Source of the DNA: DASUHT01 sp038230835
Lineage (GTDB): Bacteria; Actinomycetota; Thermoleophilia; Gaiellales; JAICJC01
Assembly: GCA_038230835.1 (NCBI GenBank)
Contig: JBBRMM010000005.1
Span: forward strand, 62,001 to 126,000
DNA length: 64,000 nucleotides
Reading direction: 5' to 3'
Made by a program: the position numbers and the translations under genes. Of this stretch, positions 39,557 to 48,635 are shown piece by piece. A model generated the notes under the pieces. The model did no database searches. It had not been told where the DNA came from and worked only from the letters and a program-made list of their open reading frames with translations. How positions within the stretch are numbered: position 1 is the stretch's first letter; each line of letters begins with the position of its first letter.

Positions 39557-41800
39557 TTAGGCGGCGCGGCGCTCGGAGTCGCGGAAGAGCGCGATGATCG
39601 CGTCGGCGGTCACGGGTCGTGAGAACAGGAAGCCCTGGCCAAGTCGGCACCCGCGGTCGACCAGGAACCGGCGCTGGGCCTCGGTCTCGATCCCCTCCGC
39701 CAACGGGTTGAGACCCAGGTTGCGGGCCAGGTCGATGATCGTGATCGCCATCGCGGCCGAGTCGGGGTCGTCGGGCAGGTCACGCACGAACGAGCGGTCG
39801 AGCTTGAGCGTGGTCGCCGGCAGCTGCTTGAGCCGGGACAGCGACGAGTAGCCGGTGCCGAAGTCGTCGATCGCCAGCCGCAGCCCGCTCTGGCGGATCA
39901 TGCTCAGCACCGCCTCGTTGTCGTGGGACTCGGTGGCGGCGGTCGACTCGGTGATCTCGAGCAGGATGTCATCTCGCGAGAGCCCCTGGTCGCGAATCAC
40001 CCTCAGCATGTTGCGCACCGTTGCCGGATCCCAGAGCACGGCAGGAAAGTTGAACGCCACCTCCAGCTTGATTCCCGCATCGCGCCAGGCGATCCGCTGG
40101 CGGCATACCTCGGCCACCACCCACTCGGTCATGGGGGCGATCAGCCCGGTCCGCTCCGCCAGCGGTATGAAATGTCCCGGCGGGATCAGCTCCTCACCCG
40201 GCGGCTGCCAGCGGATCAGCGCTTCGACGCCGACCGGGCGCCCGGAGTCGAGCCGCACCACCGGCTGGTAGTGGAGCACGAACTCGGTCCGTTCGATCGC
40301 CCTGTGAAGGCGCGAGATCAGGGACAGTTCCTCGCGGGGAGGGAGACCTGTGGTGGCCCCGTGACGGCCACCCGCACGGCCCTTGTGGCGGTAACTTGCG
40401 ACGTGTGCCTCGGTCAGCAGCTGCTCCCGGTCGTCCGCATCGCCGGGATACAGGCTGACGCCGACGCTCGCGGTCAGGTAGACCTCGTCGCCGGAGCACT
40501 TGAACGGCGTGTCGAGGATATGGCGGATGCGGCCGGCCAGAGCCTCGGCCATCTGCGCGACGTCTGCCGCCACGCTGTGGGTGCCGGCTGACCCTTCGCC
40601 GGTGTCGGTGTCCGCCACCAGCACCAGGAACTCGTCACCTGATTGTCGGGCCACCAACTCCGCGCCGAAGGCAGCGTCGCGCAGCCGGTGCCCGAACTGC
40701 TTGAGCATCTCGTCTCCGCTGGCGTGCCCGTAGCTGTCGTTGACGAGCTTGAAGTTGTCCAGGTCGACGAACAGCACTGCCACCGAGCGATCGTGCTTGT
40801 CGGCCTGGGTGAGCGCCAGGTCGACCCACTCACCGAACAGATTGCGGTTCGGTAGGCCGGTCAGCTCGTCGTACCGGGACAGAAACGCGATCCGTTCCTC
40901 GGCGGTGCGGCGCGCGGTGATGTCCTCGCCGATGCTCGTGCGGGCGACGATGTTGCCGTCGTGATCGTGGAGGAGGGTGCCGCTCCACGAGATCACCCGC
41001 TCCTCGCCCGATCGGGTCACGATACGGCCCTCGGTGTGGACGGGCACCATTCCCGTCCGGATCTCCTCGAGGTACCGGTGCTGTGCCGCAGGGTTGGGGT
41101 CGAGCAGCGAATACCAGCGCTGGCCGATCACCTCTTCGCGTGACCAGCCCGACACCTCGACCAGGAAGTCGTTGGCAAACGTGATGCATCCGTCGGTGTC
41201 CACGACCACCGCCAGCAACTGGACGGTCTCGAGGATGGCCCGGAACCTCGCCTCGGACTCGGCGAGCTGGGCCTGCCCCTCGCGCAGCGCCTGATTGGCC
41301 AGCTTGGTGTCGGTGATGTCGCGCATGTAGCCCTGGGCGTAGAGGGCGACGCCCTCCGGGGAGTACACGACCGAGGACATGTCCTCGATCCACACCACAC
41401 GGCCGTCGCGCGCGATCAGCCGGAACTCGTCGGCCCACAGGTCGCCCGGGCTGCGCTGGTCGATGTACAGCGCATCCATCACCCGCCGGCGATCGTCGGG
41501 ATGCAGCAGCTTCTCGAGCAGCTCTGGATCGTTCACCCACTCCTCTGGGGTGTAGCCGAGGATCTCGGTGGTCTGCGGGCTGGTGTAGATGTTCGAGCTG
41601 TTCGAGTCAAGCGCGTCGATGTAGAGGATCAGCGGCACGTGCTCGACCAGACCCCGGTAGCGCTCCTCGGCTGCGGCGACGGTGGCGAATGCCCGCGCAC
41701 GCGTACGCCGTCGCAGGAGAATGCCCGCGAGAACGGCAAGTGACCCCAGATTCGAAAGAACCAGGAGAACGACAGGCGAGACGAGGGTGAACGTGCGCAC
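39557..41800 (-). CDS. Membrane PAS-PAS-GGDEF-EAL cyclic di-GMP protein
   Basis: 747 aa. One N-terminal membrane helix (VVLLVLSNLGSLAVLAGILL), two PAS domains (about 45-165 and 180-300, the first containing EILGYTPEEWVNDPELLEKL), GGDEF (about 310-470) and EAL (about 490-740). The GGDEF site is SGDEF near residue 390 and the later conserved D-x-A-MY-xAK stretch is altered (AHVASYRHKG), so cyclase activity is uncertain. The EAL domain keeps EALIRW, the FNFP Asn, ITEST, DDFGTGYSSL, LKLDRSFV and EGIETEAQ, so c-di-GMP hydrolysis is plausible. GGAG 5 nt before the GTG start gives a ribosome binding site. Confidence 0.93.
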   Translation of the reverse strand: MRTFTLVSPVVLLVLSNLGSLAVLAGILLRRRTRARAFATVAAAEERYRGLVEHVPLILYIDALDSNSSNIYTSPQTTEILGYTPEEWVNDPELLEKLLHPDDRRRVMDALYIDQRSPGDLWADEFRLIARDGRVVWIEDMSSVVYSPEGVALYAQGYMRDITDTKLANQALREGQAQLAESEARFRAILETVQLLAVVVDTDGCITFANDFLVEVSGWSREEVIGQRWYSLLDPNPAAQHRYLEEIRTGMVPVHTEGRIVTRSGEERVISWSGTLLHDHDGNIVARTSIGEDITARRTAEERIAFLSRYDELTGLPNRNLFGEWVDLALTQADKHDRSVAVLFVDLDNFKLVNDSYGHASGDEMLKQFGHRLRDAAFGAELVARQSGDEFLVLVADTDTGEGSAGTHSVAADVAQMAEALAGRIRHILDTPFKCSGDEVYLTASVGVSLYPGDADDREQLLTEAHVASYRHKGRAGGRHGATTGLPPREELSLISRLHRAIERTEFVLHYQPVVRLDSGRPVGVEALIRWQPPGEELIPPGHFIPLAERTGLIAPMTEWVVAEVCRQRIAWRDAGIKLEVAFNFPAVLWDPATVRNMLRVIRDQGLSRDDILLEITESTAATESHDNEAVLSMIRQSGLRLAIDDFGTGYSSLSRLKQLPATTLKLDRSFVRDLPDDPDSAAMAITIIDLARNLGLNPLAEGIETEAQRRFLVDRGCRLGQGFLFSRPVTADAIIALFRDSERRAA

Positions 41801-41883
41801 CGGTACTCCGGTAGATCGCCCGCGAGCGGCGGTGGTTGAGCCGGATGCGGTGTCCGGCGCGCCGACTCCAGGTGGCCGTCAAC

Positions 41884-41895
41884 TACAGTGCTCGC
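41884..41895 (+). promoter_or_regulatory. -10 element of rpe and the riboflavin genes
   Basis: TACAGT at 41884-41889, 6 nt before GTG 41896. There is no FMN riboswitch: the transcript would begin at the start codon. Confidence 0.5.
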
Positions 41896-42603
41896 GTGCC
41901 AGCCTGGCCGACATCTGCCCAGATCGCACCGTCGATTCTCTCAGCCGACTTCGGACGCATGCGCGACCAGGTGTCGGAGGTGCTCGAGGCGGGGGCCCGC
42001 GTGATCCACATCGACGTCATGGACGGCCACTTCGTCCCGGTGATCACGTTTGGCCCCAAGATGGTCGCCGACATCGCCGACCTCATCCACGAGCACGACG
42101 GGTTCGCCGACGTCCACCTGATGATCGAGCAGCCCGAGCGCCATCTGGCCCAGTTCGCCGAGGCCGGGGCAGACAGCATCACCGTGCACGTGGAGACCTG
42201 CCCGCACCTGCACCACACGCTGCACGAGATCCGTGATCTCGGCTGCCGGGCCGGTGTGACGTTGAATCCGGGCACACCGGTGGAGGCGCTCTCGGAGGCC
42301 GCGCGGTACGCGGACGTGCTGCTGTGCATGAGCGTCAACCCGGGCTGGGGCGGGCAGGCCTTCATCCCCGCCACGCTTGACCGGCTGCCGCGCATGCGCG
42401 CGCTGGTGGCCGATCGCGACGGAGTGGCGGTGGAGGTCGACGGCGGGGTGCACGCGTCGACCATCGCCTCGGTGTACCGGGCCGGTGCCAACGTGCTCGT
42501 GTCAGGCTCGGGGATCTTCGGTGCGGCGCGGCCAGGCGATGCCTACCGCGCGCTGACCGAGCTGGTCGCGTCAGCCGGTGAGCCCGCATGGTCAGCGGCC
42601 TGA
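41896..42603 (+). CDS. rpe: Ribulose-phosphate 3-epimerase
   Basis: Interconverts ribulose 5-phosphate and xylulose 5-phosphate; ribulose 5-phosphate is also the substrate of RibB, encoded downstream. 235 aa from GTG 41896; the frame opens earlier at 41836. TIM barrel motifs: IAPSILSADFGRM, HIDVMDGHFVPVITFGPKMV, HLMIEQPERHL, MSVNPGWGGQAFIP, VEVDGGVHAS. All metal-binding His and Asp residues are visible. Overlaps ribD by 16 nt. Confidence 0.97.
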   Translation: MPAWPTSAQIAPSILSADFGRMRDQVSEVLEAGARVIHIDVMDGHFVPVITFGPKMVADIADLIHEHDGFADVHLMIEQPERHLAQFAEAGADSITVHVETCPHLHHTLHEIRDLGCRAGVTLNPGTPVEALSEAARYADVLLCMSVNPGWGGQAFIPATLDRLPRMRALVADRDGVAVEVDGGVHASTIASVYRAGANVLVSGSGIFGAARPGDAYRALTELVASAGEPAWSAA

Positions 42604-43655
42604 CCGACACCGACGCCGGGCATCTCGAGCGCTGTATCGAACTCGCCGAGCACGGCCGGCGCACGGCCTCGCCCAATCCGGTGGTCGGCGCCCGCATCGT
42701 GAGCGGCGGCCTGGTCGTCGCCGAGGGCTGGCACGAGCGCCCGGGCGGGCGGCACGCCGAGGTGGTGGCGCTGGCGGCCGCGGGCGAGCGGGCTCGGGGG
42801 GCCACCGCGTATGTGTCGCTCGAGCCGTGCAGCCATCACGGGCGAACGCCGCCGTGCGCCGACGCGCTGATCGCCGCCGGCATCACGCGGGCGGTCGTCG
42901 CGACGCTCGACCCCTCGCCGAAGGTGAACGGGCGGGGCCTGCGGCGGCTGCGGGACGCCGGCGTCGAGGTGGCGCTGGCACACGGCGACCTCGAACTGAG
43001 AGCGCGGCGCCAGAACGCTGGGTTCCGTGCGCTGGAGACGCTCGGCCGCCCTCACGTCACCTACAAGGCCGCCGTCAGCGCCGACGGGCGCACGGCGCCC
43101 GGATCCGGTGAGCGGACCTGGATCTCTTCGCCGGCCAGCCGGGCGAGGGTGCACGAGGTGCGGGCGGCGATGGACGCGGTCGCCGTCGGCATCGGCACCG
43201 TCCTGTCCGACGACCCGCTGCTGACCGCCCGCGACTGCGACCCGCCCGCGGAGCGCCAGCCGCTGCGGATCGTCTTCGACCGCCACGGCCGGCTGCCACG
43301 GGCGTCGGCGCTCGTGGCCAGCGCAACGCCCGACGCCCCGGTCGCCCAGGTGTGCCGGGCGGAGTCGCCGGCGTCGCCGCCCGGTGTGGAGCGGATCGAG
43401 GCCGAGTCGGTGGCCGAGGCGCTGCGCGAGTTGGGGCGCCGGCGGATCGCGTGGCTGCTGCTGGAGGGCGGTGCGACGCTCGCCACCGGCTTTCTGGACG
43501 AGGGGCTGATCGACCGCCTGATGCTGTTCACCTCCGCGGGCGAGCTCGGCGGCGGGGCGGGGTTGTTCACACGCGGCGTCACACTTCCGGATCCCGTGGA
43601 GAGCAGCCCGATCGGCCCGGATATGCTGACCGTCAGAGAACTGCGAGAGGTGTGA
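42588..43655 (+). CDS. ribD: Bifunctional riboflavin deaminase/reductase
   Basis: Deaminates and then reduces the pyrimidine intermediate of riboflavin synthesis. 355 aa. N-terminal deaminase: NPVVGARIV, GGRHAEVVAL and EPCSHHGRTPPCADAL give the His-Ala-Glu and two zinc Cys. C-terminal reductase: YKAAVSADGRTA, DAVAVGIGTVLSDDPLLTAR, LLLEGGATLATGFLDEGLID. ATG at 42588 lies within the rpe end; TGA overlaps ribE ATG. Confidence 0.97.
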   Translation: MVSGLTDTDAGHLERCIELAEHGRRTASPNPVVGARIVSGGLVVAEGWHERPGGRHAEVVALAAAGERARGATAYVSLEPCSHHGRTPPCADALIAAGITRAVVATLDPSPKVNGRGLRRLRDAGVEVALAHGDLELRARRQNAGFRALETLGRPHVTYKAAVSADGRTAPGSGERTWISSPASRARVHEVRAAMDAVAVGIGTVLSDDPLLTARDCDPPAERQPLRIVFDRHGRLPRASALVASATPDAPVAQVCRAESPASPPGVERIEAESVAEALRELGRRRIAWLLLEGGATLATGFLDEGLIDRLMLFTSAGELGGGAGLFTRGVTLPDPVESSPIGPDMLTVRELREV

Positions 43656-44242
43656 TGTTCACCGGGATCGTGATCGAGCAGGGAGTCGTGGTCGAGCCGC
43701 CGCCGCGGCTGGAGCTGGACGCGCCCGCGATCGCGGCCGATGCCGTGGTGGGCGACTCGGTCGCGATCGACGGCTGCTGCCTGACCGTGGTGGCGATCGC
43801 CGGCCCGCGGCTGGCCTTCGATGCCATACCCGAGTCGTTGCGGCGGACGGCGCTCGGCGATCTGCGGCCCGGGGCGGCGGTGAATCTCGAGCCCGCGCTG
43901 CGAGCGGGCGACCGGATGGGTGGGCATGTGGTGCAGGGGCATGTGGACGGCGTCGGCCGTCTGGAGAGCAGCGAGCCGGAGGGCGAGGCGGTGAACATGC
44001 GCTTCTCGGCGCCGTCCTCGGTACTGCGCTACGTGATCGAGAAGGGATCGATCACCGTCAACGGTGTCAGCCTGACCGTGACCGCCTTCGACGAGCGGGG
44101 GTTCGCGGTCTGGGTGATCCCGCACACGCGGGAGGTGACCAATCTCGGCCGCCTTGCGCCGGGAGACGCGGTCAACCTCGAGGCGGACCTGTTCGGCAAG
44201 TATGTCGAGCGGTTCGCCTCGGCTCCGGTACCATCGGTGTGA
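43655..44242 (+). CDS. ribE: Riboflavin synthase alpha chain
   Basis: Dismutates two lumazines to riboflavin. 195 aa, two tandem lumazine-binding barrels: MFTGIVIEQGVV at the N-terminus with SVAIDGCCLTVV, MGGHVVQGHVDGVG joining the halves, and SITVNGVSLTVTAF in the second. Complete. Starts in the ribD stop; ribBA follows after 10 bp, or 1 bp if the earlier GTG is used. Confidence 0.97.
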   Translation: MFTGIVIEQGVVVEPPPRLELDAPAIAADAVVGDSVAIDGCCLTVVAIAGPRLAFDAIPESLRRTALGDLRPGAAVNLEPALRAGDRMGGHVVQGHVDGVGRLESSEPEGEAVNMRFSAPSSVLRYVIEKGSITVNGVSLTVTAFDERGFAVWVIPHTREVTNLGRLAPGDAVNLEADLFGKYVERFASAPVPSV

Positions 44243-44243
44243 T
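44229..44243 (+). promoter_or_regulatory. Possible internal -10 before ribBA
   Basis: GGTACCAT with the hexamer at 44229-44234 inside the ribE end, 9 nt before GTG 44244 and 18 nt before ATG 44253. It could give extra ribBA-ribH transcription, but the site is coding and may be chance. Confidence 0.3.
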
Positions 44244-44252
44244 GTGACCGCG

Positions 44253-45521
44253 ATGAGCGACGCCACCTTCCACGAGATGTACCCGGAGCTCGACGAGTCG
44301 CCGTTCGCCTCGATCGAGGAGGCAATCGCCGACATCCGCGCCGGCCGCATGGTGGTGGTGGTGGATTCGCCGGATCGCGAGAACGAGGGCGACCTGTGCA
44401 TGGCGGCGCAGCACGTGACGCCGGAGGCGATCAACTTCATGGCCAAGCACGCGCGCGGCCTGATCTGCCTGACGCTGACGCCCGAGCGGATCGAGGAGCT
44501 GGGGCTGGACATGATGACCCAGCACAATCGGACGCCGTTCGGCACCGCGTTCACGGTCTCGATCGAAGCTCGCGAGGGCGTCTCGACCGGTATCTCGGCT
44601 GCCGACCGCGCCCACACGATCCAGGTCGCCATCAATCCCGACACCGACCGCGGCGACCTGATCCAGCCCGGCCACGTGTTCCCGCTGCGGGCGCGGCCGT
44701 TCGGCGTGCTCGAGCGGCTGGGCCAGACCGAGGCGTCGGTCGACCTGGCCCGGATGGCCGGCCTGATGCCGGCCGGCGTGATCTGCGAGGTGATGAACGA
44801 GGACGGCACCATGGCGCGGGTGCCGGACCTGATCGCCTATTGCACCGAGCACGGGCTGAAGATGATCACGGTGGCGGACATCGTCGCCCACCGCCACCGA
44901 ACCGAGCGCCTGGTGGAGCGGATCGCGAGCGCTTCGCTGCCGACCGCCTACGGTGACTTCGTGGCCCACGGGTACCGGTCGATGGTCGACGGCCAGCAGC
45001 ACATGGCGCTGGTCATGGGTGAGGTGAACGGTGTCCGCGACGTGCTCGTTCGCGTCCATTCCGAGTGTCTGACCGGCGATGTCTTCCACTCGCTTCGGTG
45101 CGACTGCGGTGAACAGCTGCAACGCGCCCTGGCGCAGATCGCCGGAGAAGGTCGCGGCGTATTGCTGTACCTGTCCCAGGAGGGTCGCGGAATCGGCCTG
45201 CTGAACAAGCTGCGGGCCTACGAGCTGCAGGAGCAGGGCCTGGACACCGTGGATGCGAACCTGGCGCTGGGGCTGCCGGTGGACTCGCGCGACTACGGCG
45301 TCGGGTACCAGATCCTGTCCGACCTCGGCCTCACGTCGATGCGGGTGCTGACCAACAACCCGAAGAAGATCCTGGGCCTCGAAGGATACGGCCTGGAGGT
45401 CACCGAGCAGGTTCCGATCGAGGCCGAGCCCAACGCGGTCAACGCCGAGTACCTGCGCACCAAGGTCGAGCGGATGGGGCACACCATCAGCCACCAGGGA
45501 TTCCGGGTCGACGAGCCGTGA
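44253..45521 (+). CDS. ribBA: Bifunctional DHBP synthase / GTP cyclohydrolase II
   Basis: Supplies both precursors of riboflavin. 422 aa. RibB half: FASIEEAIADIRAGRMVVVV, DRENEGDLCMAAQ, TGISAADRAHTI, HVFPLRA. RibA half: RVHSECLTGDVFHSLRCDCG with the three zinc Cys, YLSQEGRGIGLLNKLRAY, LTNNPKKILGLEGYG. Start could also be GTG 44244, adding three residues. Its stop overlaps ribH by GTGA. Confidence 0.97.
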   Translation: MSDATFHEMYPELDESPFASIEEAIADIRAGRMVVVVDSPDRENEGDLCMAAQHVTPEAINFMAKHARGLICLTLTPERIEELGLDMMTQHNRTPFGTAFTVSIEAREGVSTGISAADRAHTIQVAINPDTDRGDLIQPGHVFPLRARPFGVLERLGQTEASVDLARMAGLMPAGVICEVMNEDGTMARVPDLIAYCTEHGLKMITVADIVAHRHRTERLVERIASASLPTAYGDFVAHGYRSMVDGQQHMALVMGEVNGVRDVLVRVHSECLTGDVFHSLRCDCGEQLQRALAQIAGEGRGVLLYLSQEGRGIGLLNKLRAYELQEQGLDTVDANLALGLPVDSRDYGVGYQILSDLGLTSMRVLTNNPKKILGLEGYGLEVTEQVPIEAEPNAVNAEYLRTKVERMGHTISHQGFRVDEP

Positions 45522-46033
45522 GCGAGGCCGGTGTCGGCGAGCTGCGGATCCCAGACGGCTGCAGCGCCATCATCGGGCGCCCGCCGAGTGACCTCGATGT
45601 GGCGATCGTCGCGTCGCGCTACAACGCCGAGGTGGTGCAGCGGCTGCTGGAGGGTGCGGTGGAGCGGCTCGAGCATCACGGCATCCCGCGCGACCGGATC
45701 ACGATCGTGCTCGTACCCGGCGCCTGGGAGCTTCCGCTCGCCTGCAACCGGCTGGCGTCCGCCGGCGGTCACCAGGCCGTGATCACCCTCGGCTGCGTCG
45801 TCCGCGGCGAGACGCCGCATTTCGAGTACGTGTGCCGCGAAGCAGCGCGGGGCATCACCAGGGCGTCGATCGACTCCGGCGTGCCGGTCAGCTTCGGGCT
45901 GCTGACGACCGACACCGTCGAGCAGGCGCTCGACCGGGCAGGTGGTCGGCACGGCAACAAAGGCGCCGAGGCCGTGGACGCCGCCATCGAGATGGCGGGC
46001 CTGATGCGCACGCTGCCGCGCCGGCGGCTGTGA
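45518..46033 (+). CDS. ribH: 6,7-Dimethyl-8-ribityllumazine synthase
   Basis: Penultimate step of riboflavin synthesis. 171 aa. IVASRYNAEVVQRLLEGAVE, VPGAWELPLACNRL, LGCVVRGETPHFEYVCREAA (catalytic His), PVSFGLLTTDTVEQALDRAGG and HGNKGAEAVDAAIEM are all present. GTG start in the ribBA stop. Last gene of the rpe-rib operon; converges with the lysozyme gene 59 bp on. Confidence 0.97.
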   Translation: MSEAGVGELRIPDGCSAIIGRPPSDLDVAIVASRYNAEVVQRLLEGAVERLEHHGIPRDRITIVLVPGAWELPLACNRLASAGGHQAVITLGCVVRGETPHFEYVCREAARGITRASIDSGVPVSFGLLTTDTVEQALDRAGGRHGNKGAEAVDAAIEMAGLMRTLPRRRL

Positions 46034-46092
46034 CCGCCGGGGGTGGGCGGGGGCGCAGGCGTCCCGCGTCCCGCGCCTCACGACGTAGCTCA

Positions 46093-47760
46093 TTAGGCGA
46101 AGCGAAGCACGCTGATCCCGTCCGCCACGACCGGGTGGCGGCCGACGGTGGACACGACGGTGAGATTCCCGGTCCGGGCGGTGACGGCGATCGGGACGAT
46201 GATCAGCGTCTCGCCGGTGGCAGCCCGTGCGAGACTCGCGGTGCGCAGCAGGCGTCCGTTCCACACGATGCTGATCGACCCGCAGGTGGGGCACGTTCGT
46301 GCGAACACACCGATGTCGTCGGCCACCAGGTTTCGCCTGTAGAGCGACGCCCCGGCGCTGAGCGTGGACACCACACCGGTCGTCGAGTTGACCCACCAGT
46401 GGCCGCTGCGGCCGAAGCTGGAGGGGTGGATGGGAACAGTCGCGCAGCGAGCCAGCGACCAGGCCGACGTGTTGCCGGCCGCGTCGCGGGCGCGGGCGCG
46501 CAGGCACGTGGGGACCCCCGCAGCAGCCGTCAACGGGAGTGTCGACTGACCGGTGGCGGTCGCGAGCGGCTGCCACACTCCGGCCGCACCTGCGGAGGGT
46601 GAGCGGCGTACGATCACGTCGTAGGTCGCGACGCCGGACAGAGCGTCGGTCGAGTGCCAGGCGCCCGTGAAGGACGTCCCGGACTGGAAGCTGTGAGTGG
46701 GAGCATCCAGCACCGGCACGGTCGGCGGCGTGCGGTCTGCGACCGGCGCGGTGACAGCGCTGGTGGCGATGGTGGTGCCCAGCCGGTTGCGAGCCGCGAC
46801 GGCGACCCGGAGCGTGTGCCTGTAGTCGGCAGCAGCAGGGGTGTAGGCCGGGCCTGACTGGCCGGAGATGGTCTGGCAGTTGTGTCCCGCGACGTCGCAG
46901 CGCTGCCAGACGAGCCGCGTGGTTATGGGAGCGGTGCCGTTCCAGGTGCCGTCGGTTGACCGGATCGTGTGGCCGACCGCGGGTTCGCCGGCCACGGCCG
47001 GGGCGGTCGCGGCAGTCGGGATGCTGCCGATCCGGTAGGGAAGCAGGTTGACTCCCGCGGCCCGGTCGGCGTCCACGCAGCCGGGGATGCCGGAGACGTG
47101 CTGGCAGTCGCTCCACTGCCACACCCCCCAGCCGAGGCTGCCCCAGTCGTTCGCGGGAACCAGCGGTGAGGATGCGGTCGTCCAGTGGGCGATCCACAGC
47201 GTGGCCAGGCCCGACAGCGTCGACGTGTTGCCGACCCGGGTCTCCCAGAAGTAGGGGCTGGTGTAGATGAAGGGCTTCACGTGCAGCCGCCCGCGGACGG
47301 TGTTGACCCAGGCCGTGAGCCAGAGCCGAAGCTGTGCCGGAGACAGGCCGCCGGTGGCCTCGATGTCCATCGCAGGGCGCAGATCGACCGGCTGCGGCTG
47401 GGCGATCGCCAGGAAGTGGTCGGCCTCGATGGTGGCGCTGCGGGTGATGCCGGTGGCGGTGGAGCCCGACGGCGAGCCGTAGTCGTAGGCGCCCACCACG
47501 ATCCCGGCCGCGCGGGCTCCCGCAGCGTTGCGGGCATAGTCGGGATCGACGTAGGCGGCGCCCTGAGTGGCCTTGACGAACGCGAAGCGCACCCCGGAGG
47601 CGGCCACCGACGACCAGTGCACGGAGCCGCCCTGCCACATCGAGACGTCGATGCCCCGGATCGGCGGCGGCGCGGCCGCGCGCGCCCCCCCGGACGTGGT
47701 GGCGACGAGTCCCGCCGCGATCGCGATCACGACGGCATGTGCGATTCGGCTGCGGATCAC
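46093..47760 (-). CDS. Secreted GH25 lysozyme with Ig-like repeats
   Basis: 555 aa from GTG 47760; signal peptide HAVVIAIAAGLVATTSGGARA. GH25 muramidase domain (about 35-235): GIDVSMWQGG with the first Asp, FAFVKATQG, YDYGSP, DLRPAMDIEATGG with the D-x-E catalytic pair, and WQWSDC. Two or three beta-rich Ig/fibronectin-like domains follow (VGHTIRSTDGTWNG, VPVLDAPTHSFQSG onward). Cleaves the peptidoglycan glycan backbone outside the cell. A G-run (GGGGGGGG) 4-5 nt before GTG may serve as ribosome binding site. The ATG at 47805 would add residues ahead of the signal peptide. Confidence 0.9.
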   Translation of the reverse strand: MIRSRIAHAVVIAIAAGLVATTSGGARAAAPPPIRGIDVSMWQGGSVHWSSVAASGVRFAFVKATQGAAYVDPDYARNAAGARAAGIVVGAYDYGSPSGSTATGITRSATIEADHFLAIAQPQPVDLRPAMDIEATGGLSPAQLRLWLTAWVNTVRGRLHVKPFIYTSPYFWETRVGNTSTLSGLATLWIAHWTTASSPLVPANDWGSLGWGVWQWSDCQHVSGIPGCVDADRAAGVNLLPYRIGSIPTAATAPAVAGEPAVGHTIRSTDGTWNGTAPITTRLVWQRCDVAGHNCQTISGQSGPAYTPAAADYRHTLRVAVAARNRLGTTIATSAVTAPVADRTPPTVPVLDAPTHSFQSGTSFTGAWHSTDALSGVATYDVIVRRSPSAGAAGVWQPLATATGQSTLPLTAAAGVPTCLRARARDAAGNTSAWSLARCATVPIHPSSFGRSGHWWVNSTTGVVSTLSAGASLYRRNLVADDIGVFARTCPTCGSISIVWNGRLLRTASLARAATGETLIIVPIAVTARTGNLTVVSTVGRHPVVADGISVLRFA

Positions 47761-47845
47761 GGGTCCCCCCCCAAGGCGCCGCCCACGGCGCCGGACGCTT
47801 CTCACTACATCGGATGATGGGAGCGTGGACGTGAGCGGAAGTTGA

Positions 47846-47933
47846 CCCGCCCGGCTGTCGGCGGGCGCAGCCGCCGCCCGCCCGTCAAAGCGGCGAGGAC
47901 GACCGGCGAAACTCGTGTCACGAGCGTGTCACG
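47846..47933 (-). promoter_or_regulatory. Tandem operator-like palindromes upstream of the lysozyme gene
   Basis: CGTGTCACG occurs at 47914-47922 and 47925-47933, an 11-bp spacing that puts both on one face of the helix; the first is embedded in CTCGTGTCACGAG. Between them and the gene, 47846-47884 holds a G+C-rich foldable segment (CGGCTG/CAGCCG and flanks). A regulator binding pair is plausible, but no cognate regulator gene is nearby. The remainder of the 272-bp gap includes GTGCCAAGTGGCAC near 47958. Confidence 0.4.
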
Positions 47934-48032
47934 GAGGCCGATTGGCATTCAATCACAGTGCCAAGTGGCACACACCCGCGGGGCACCCCCCGGTTCGCCG
48001 CTGCACGGCATCCGCGCGCGGATGGCCGGAGC

Positions 48033-48635
48033 TCAAGGGGCGAGTCGGGCGATCGTCCAGCGGCCGGAAGCGTCCAGCGTGTAGCGGAACCGGTCGTGCA
48101 GTCGGTGCTCGCCGTGCTGCCAGAACTCGTAGGCGTCGGGGATCACCCGGTAGCCGCCCCAGCGTGGCGGCCGTGGGACGTCGGCACCGAACCGTGCCCG
48201 GGCCTGCGCCACGGCCGATTCGAGCACCGAGCGGCCCTCGATCTCGGCGGACTGTTCGGAGGCCCATGCTCCCAGCCGGCTCTCCAGCGGGCGTGAGGCG
48301 AAGTAAGCATCGGACTCGCCGCCGTCGATCCGCGAGGCGCCGCCCTCGACCCGCACCTGACGGCCCTGCGGCTGCCAGTGGAAGAGCAGCGCAGCCTGTG
48401 GGTTGGCGTCCAACTCGGCCGCCTTACGGCTCCCGTAACCGGTGAAGAAGACGAATCCGTTGGCGTCGGCGCCGCGCAGCAGCACCATCCGAGCCGAAGG
48501 TCGGCCGTCGTCGCCCGCCGTGGCCAGCATCGTCGCCTCGGGGGCTGCGATCCCGGCCGTGCCGGCCGCTGCGAACCAGGAGTGGAATTGCGTGAGCGGG
48601 TCGGGGTCGAGGTCGGAGCGGCGAAGCGCCGTCAC
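48033..48635 (-). CDS. pdxH: Pyridoxamine 5'-phosphate oxidase
   Basis: FMN enzyme making pyridoxal 5'-phosphate. 200 aa from GTG 48635. DPLTQFHSWFAAAG and TMLATAGDDGRPSARMVLLR at the N-terminal side, FTGYGSRKAAELDANPQAAL and RQVRVEGGASRI in the FMN-binding barrel, and WGGYRVIPDAYEFWQHGEHRLHDRFRY at the PLP end. GTG start overlaps the rpmB stop (GTGA). The pairing with a ribosomal protein gene looks incidental. Confidence 0.94.
   Translation of the reverse strand: MTALRRSDLDPDPLTQFHSWFAAAGTAGIAAPEATMLATAGDDGRPSARMVLLRGADANGFVFFTGYGSRKAAELDANPQAALLFHWQPQGRQVRVEGGASRIDGGESDAYFASRPLESRLGAWASEQSAEIEGRSVLESAVAQARARFGADVPRPPRWGGYRVIPDAYEFWQHGEHRLHDRFRYTLDASGRWTIARLAP

Noticed and set aside
41801..41895. 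FMN riboswitch before the riboflavin operon
   Set aside because: The rpe -10 element sits 6 nt from its start, leaving no room for a leader, and no RFN boxes are visible.
45293..47638. 781-codon minus-strand ORF over ribBA, ribH and the lysozyme gene
   Set aside because: Shadow of three supported genes, no domain recognised.
47761..48032. c-di-AMP (ydaO) riboswitch before the lysozyme gene
   Set aside because: Fragments such as GGCGAACCGGGGG on the minus strand recall the motif, but the full set of conserved boxes and pairings could not be found; a covariance-model search would decide.
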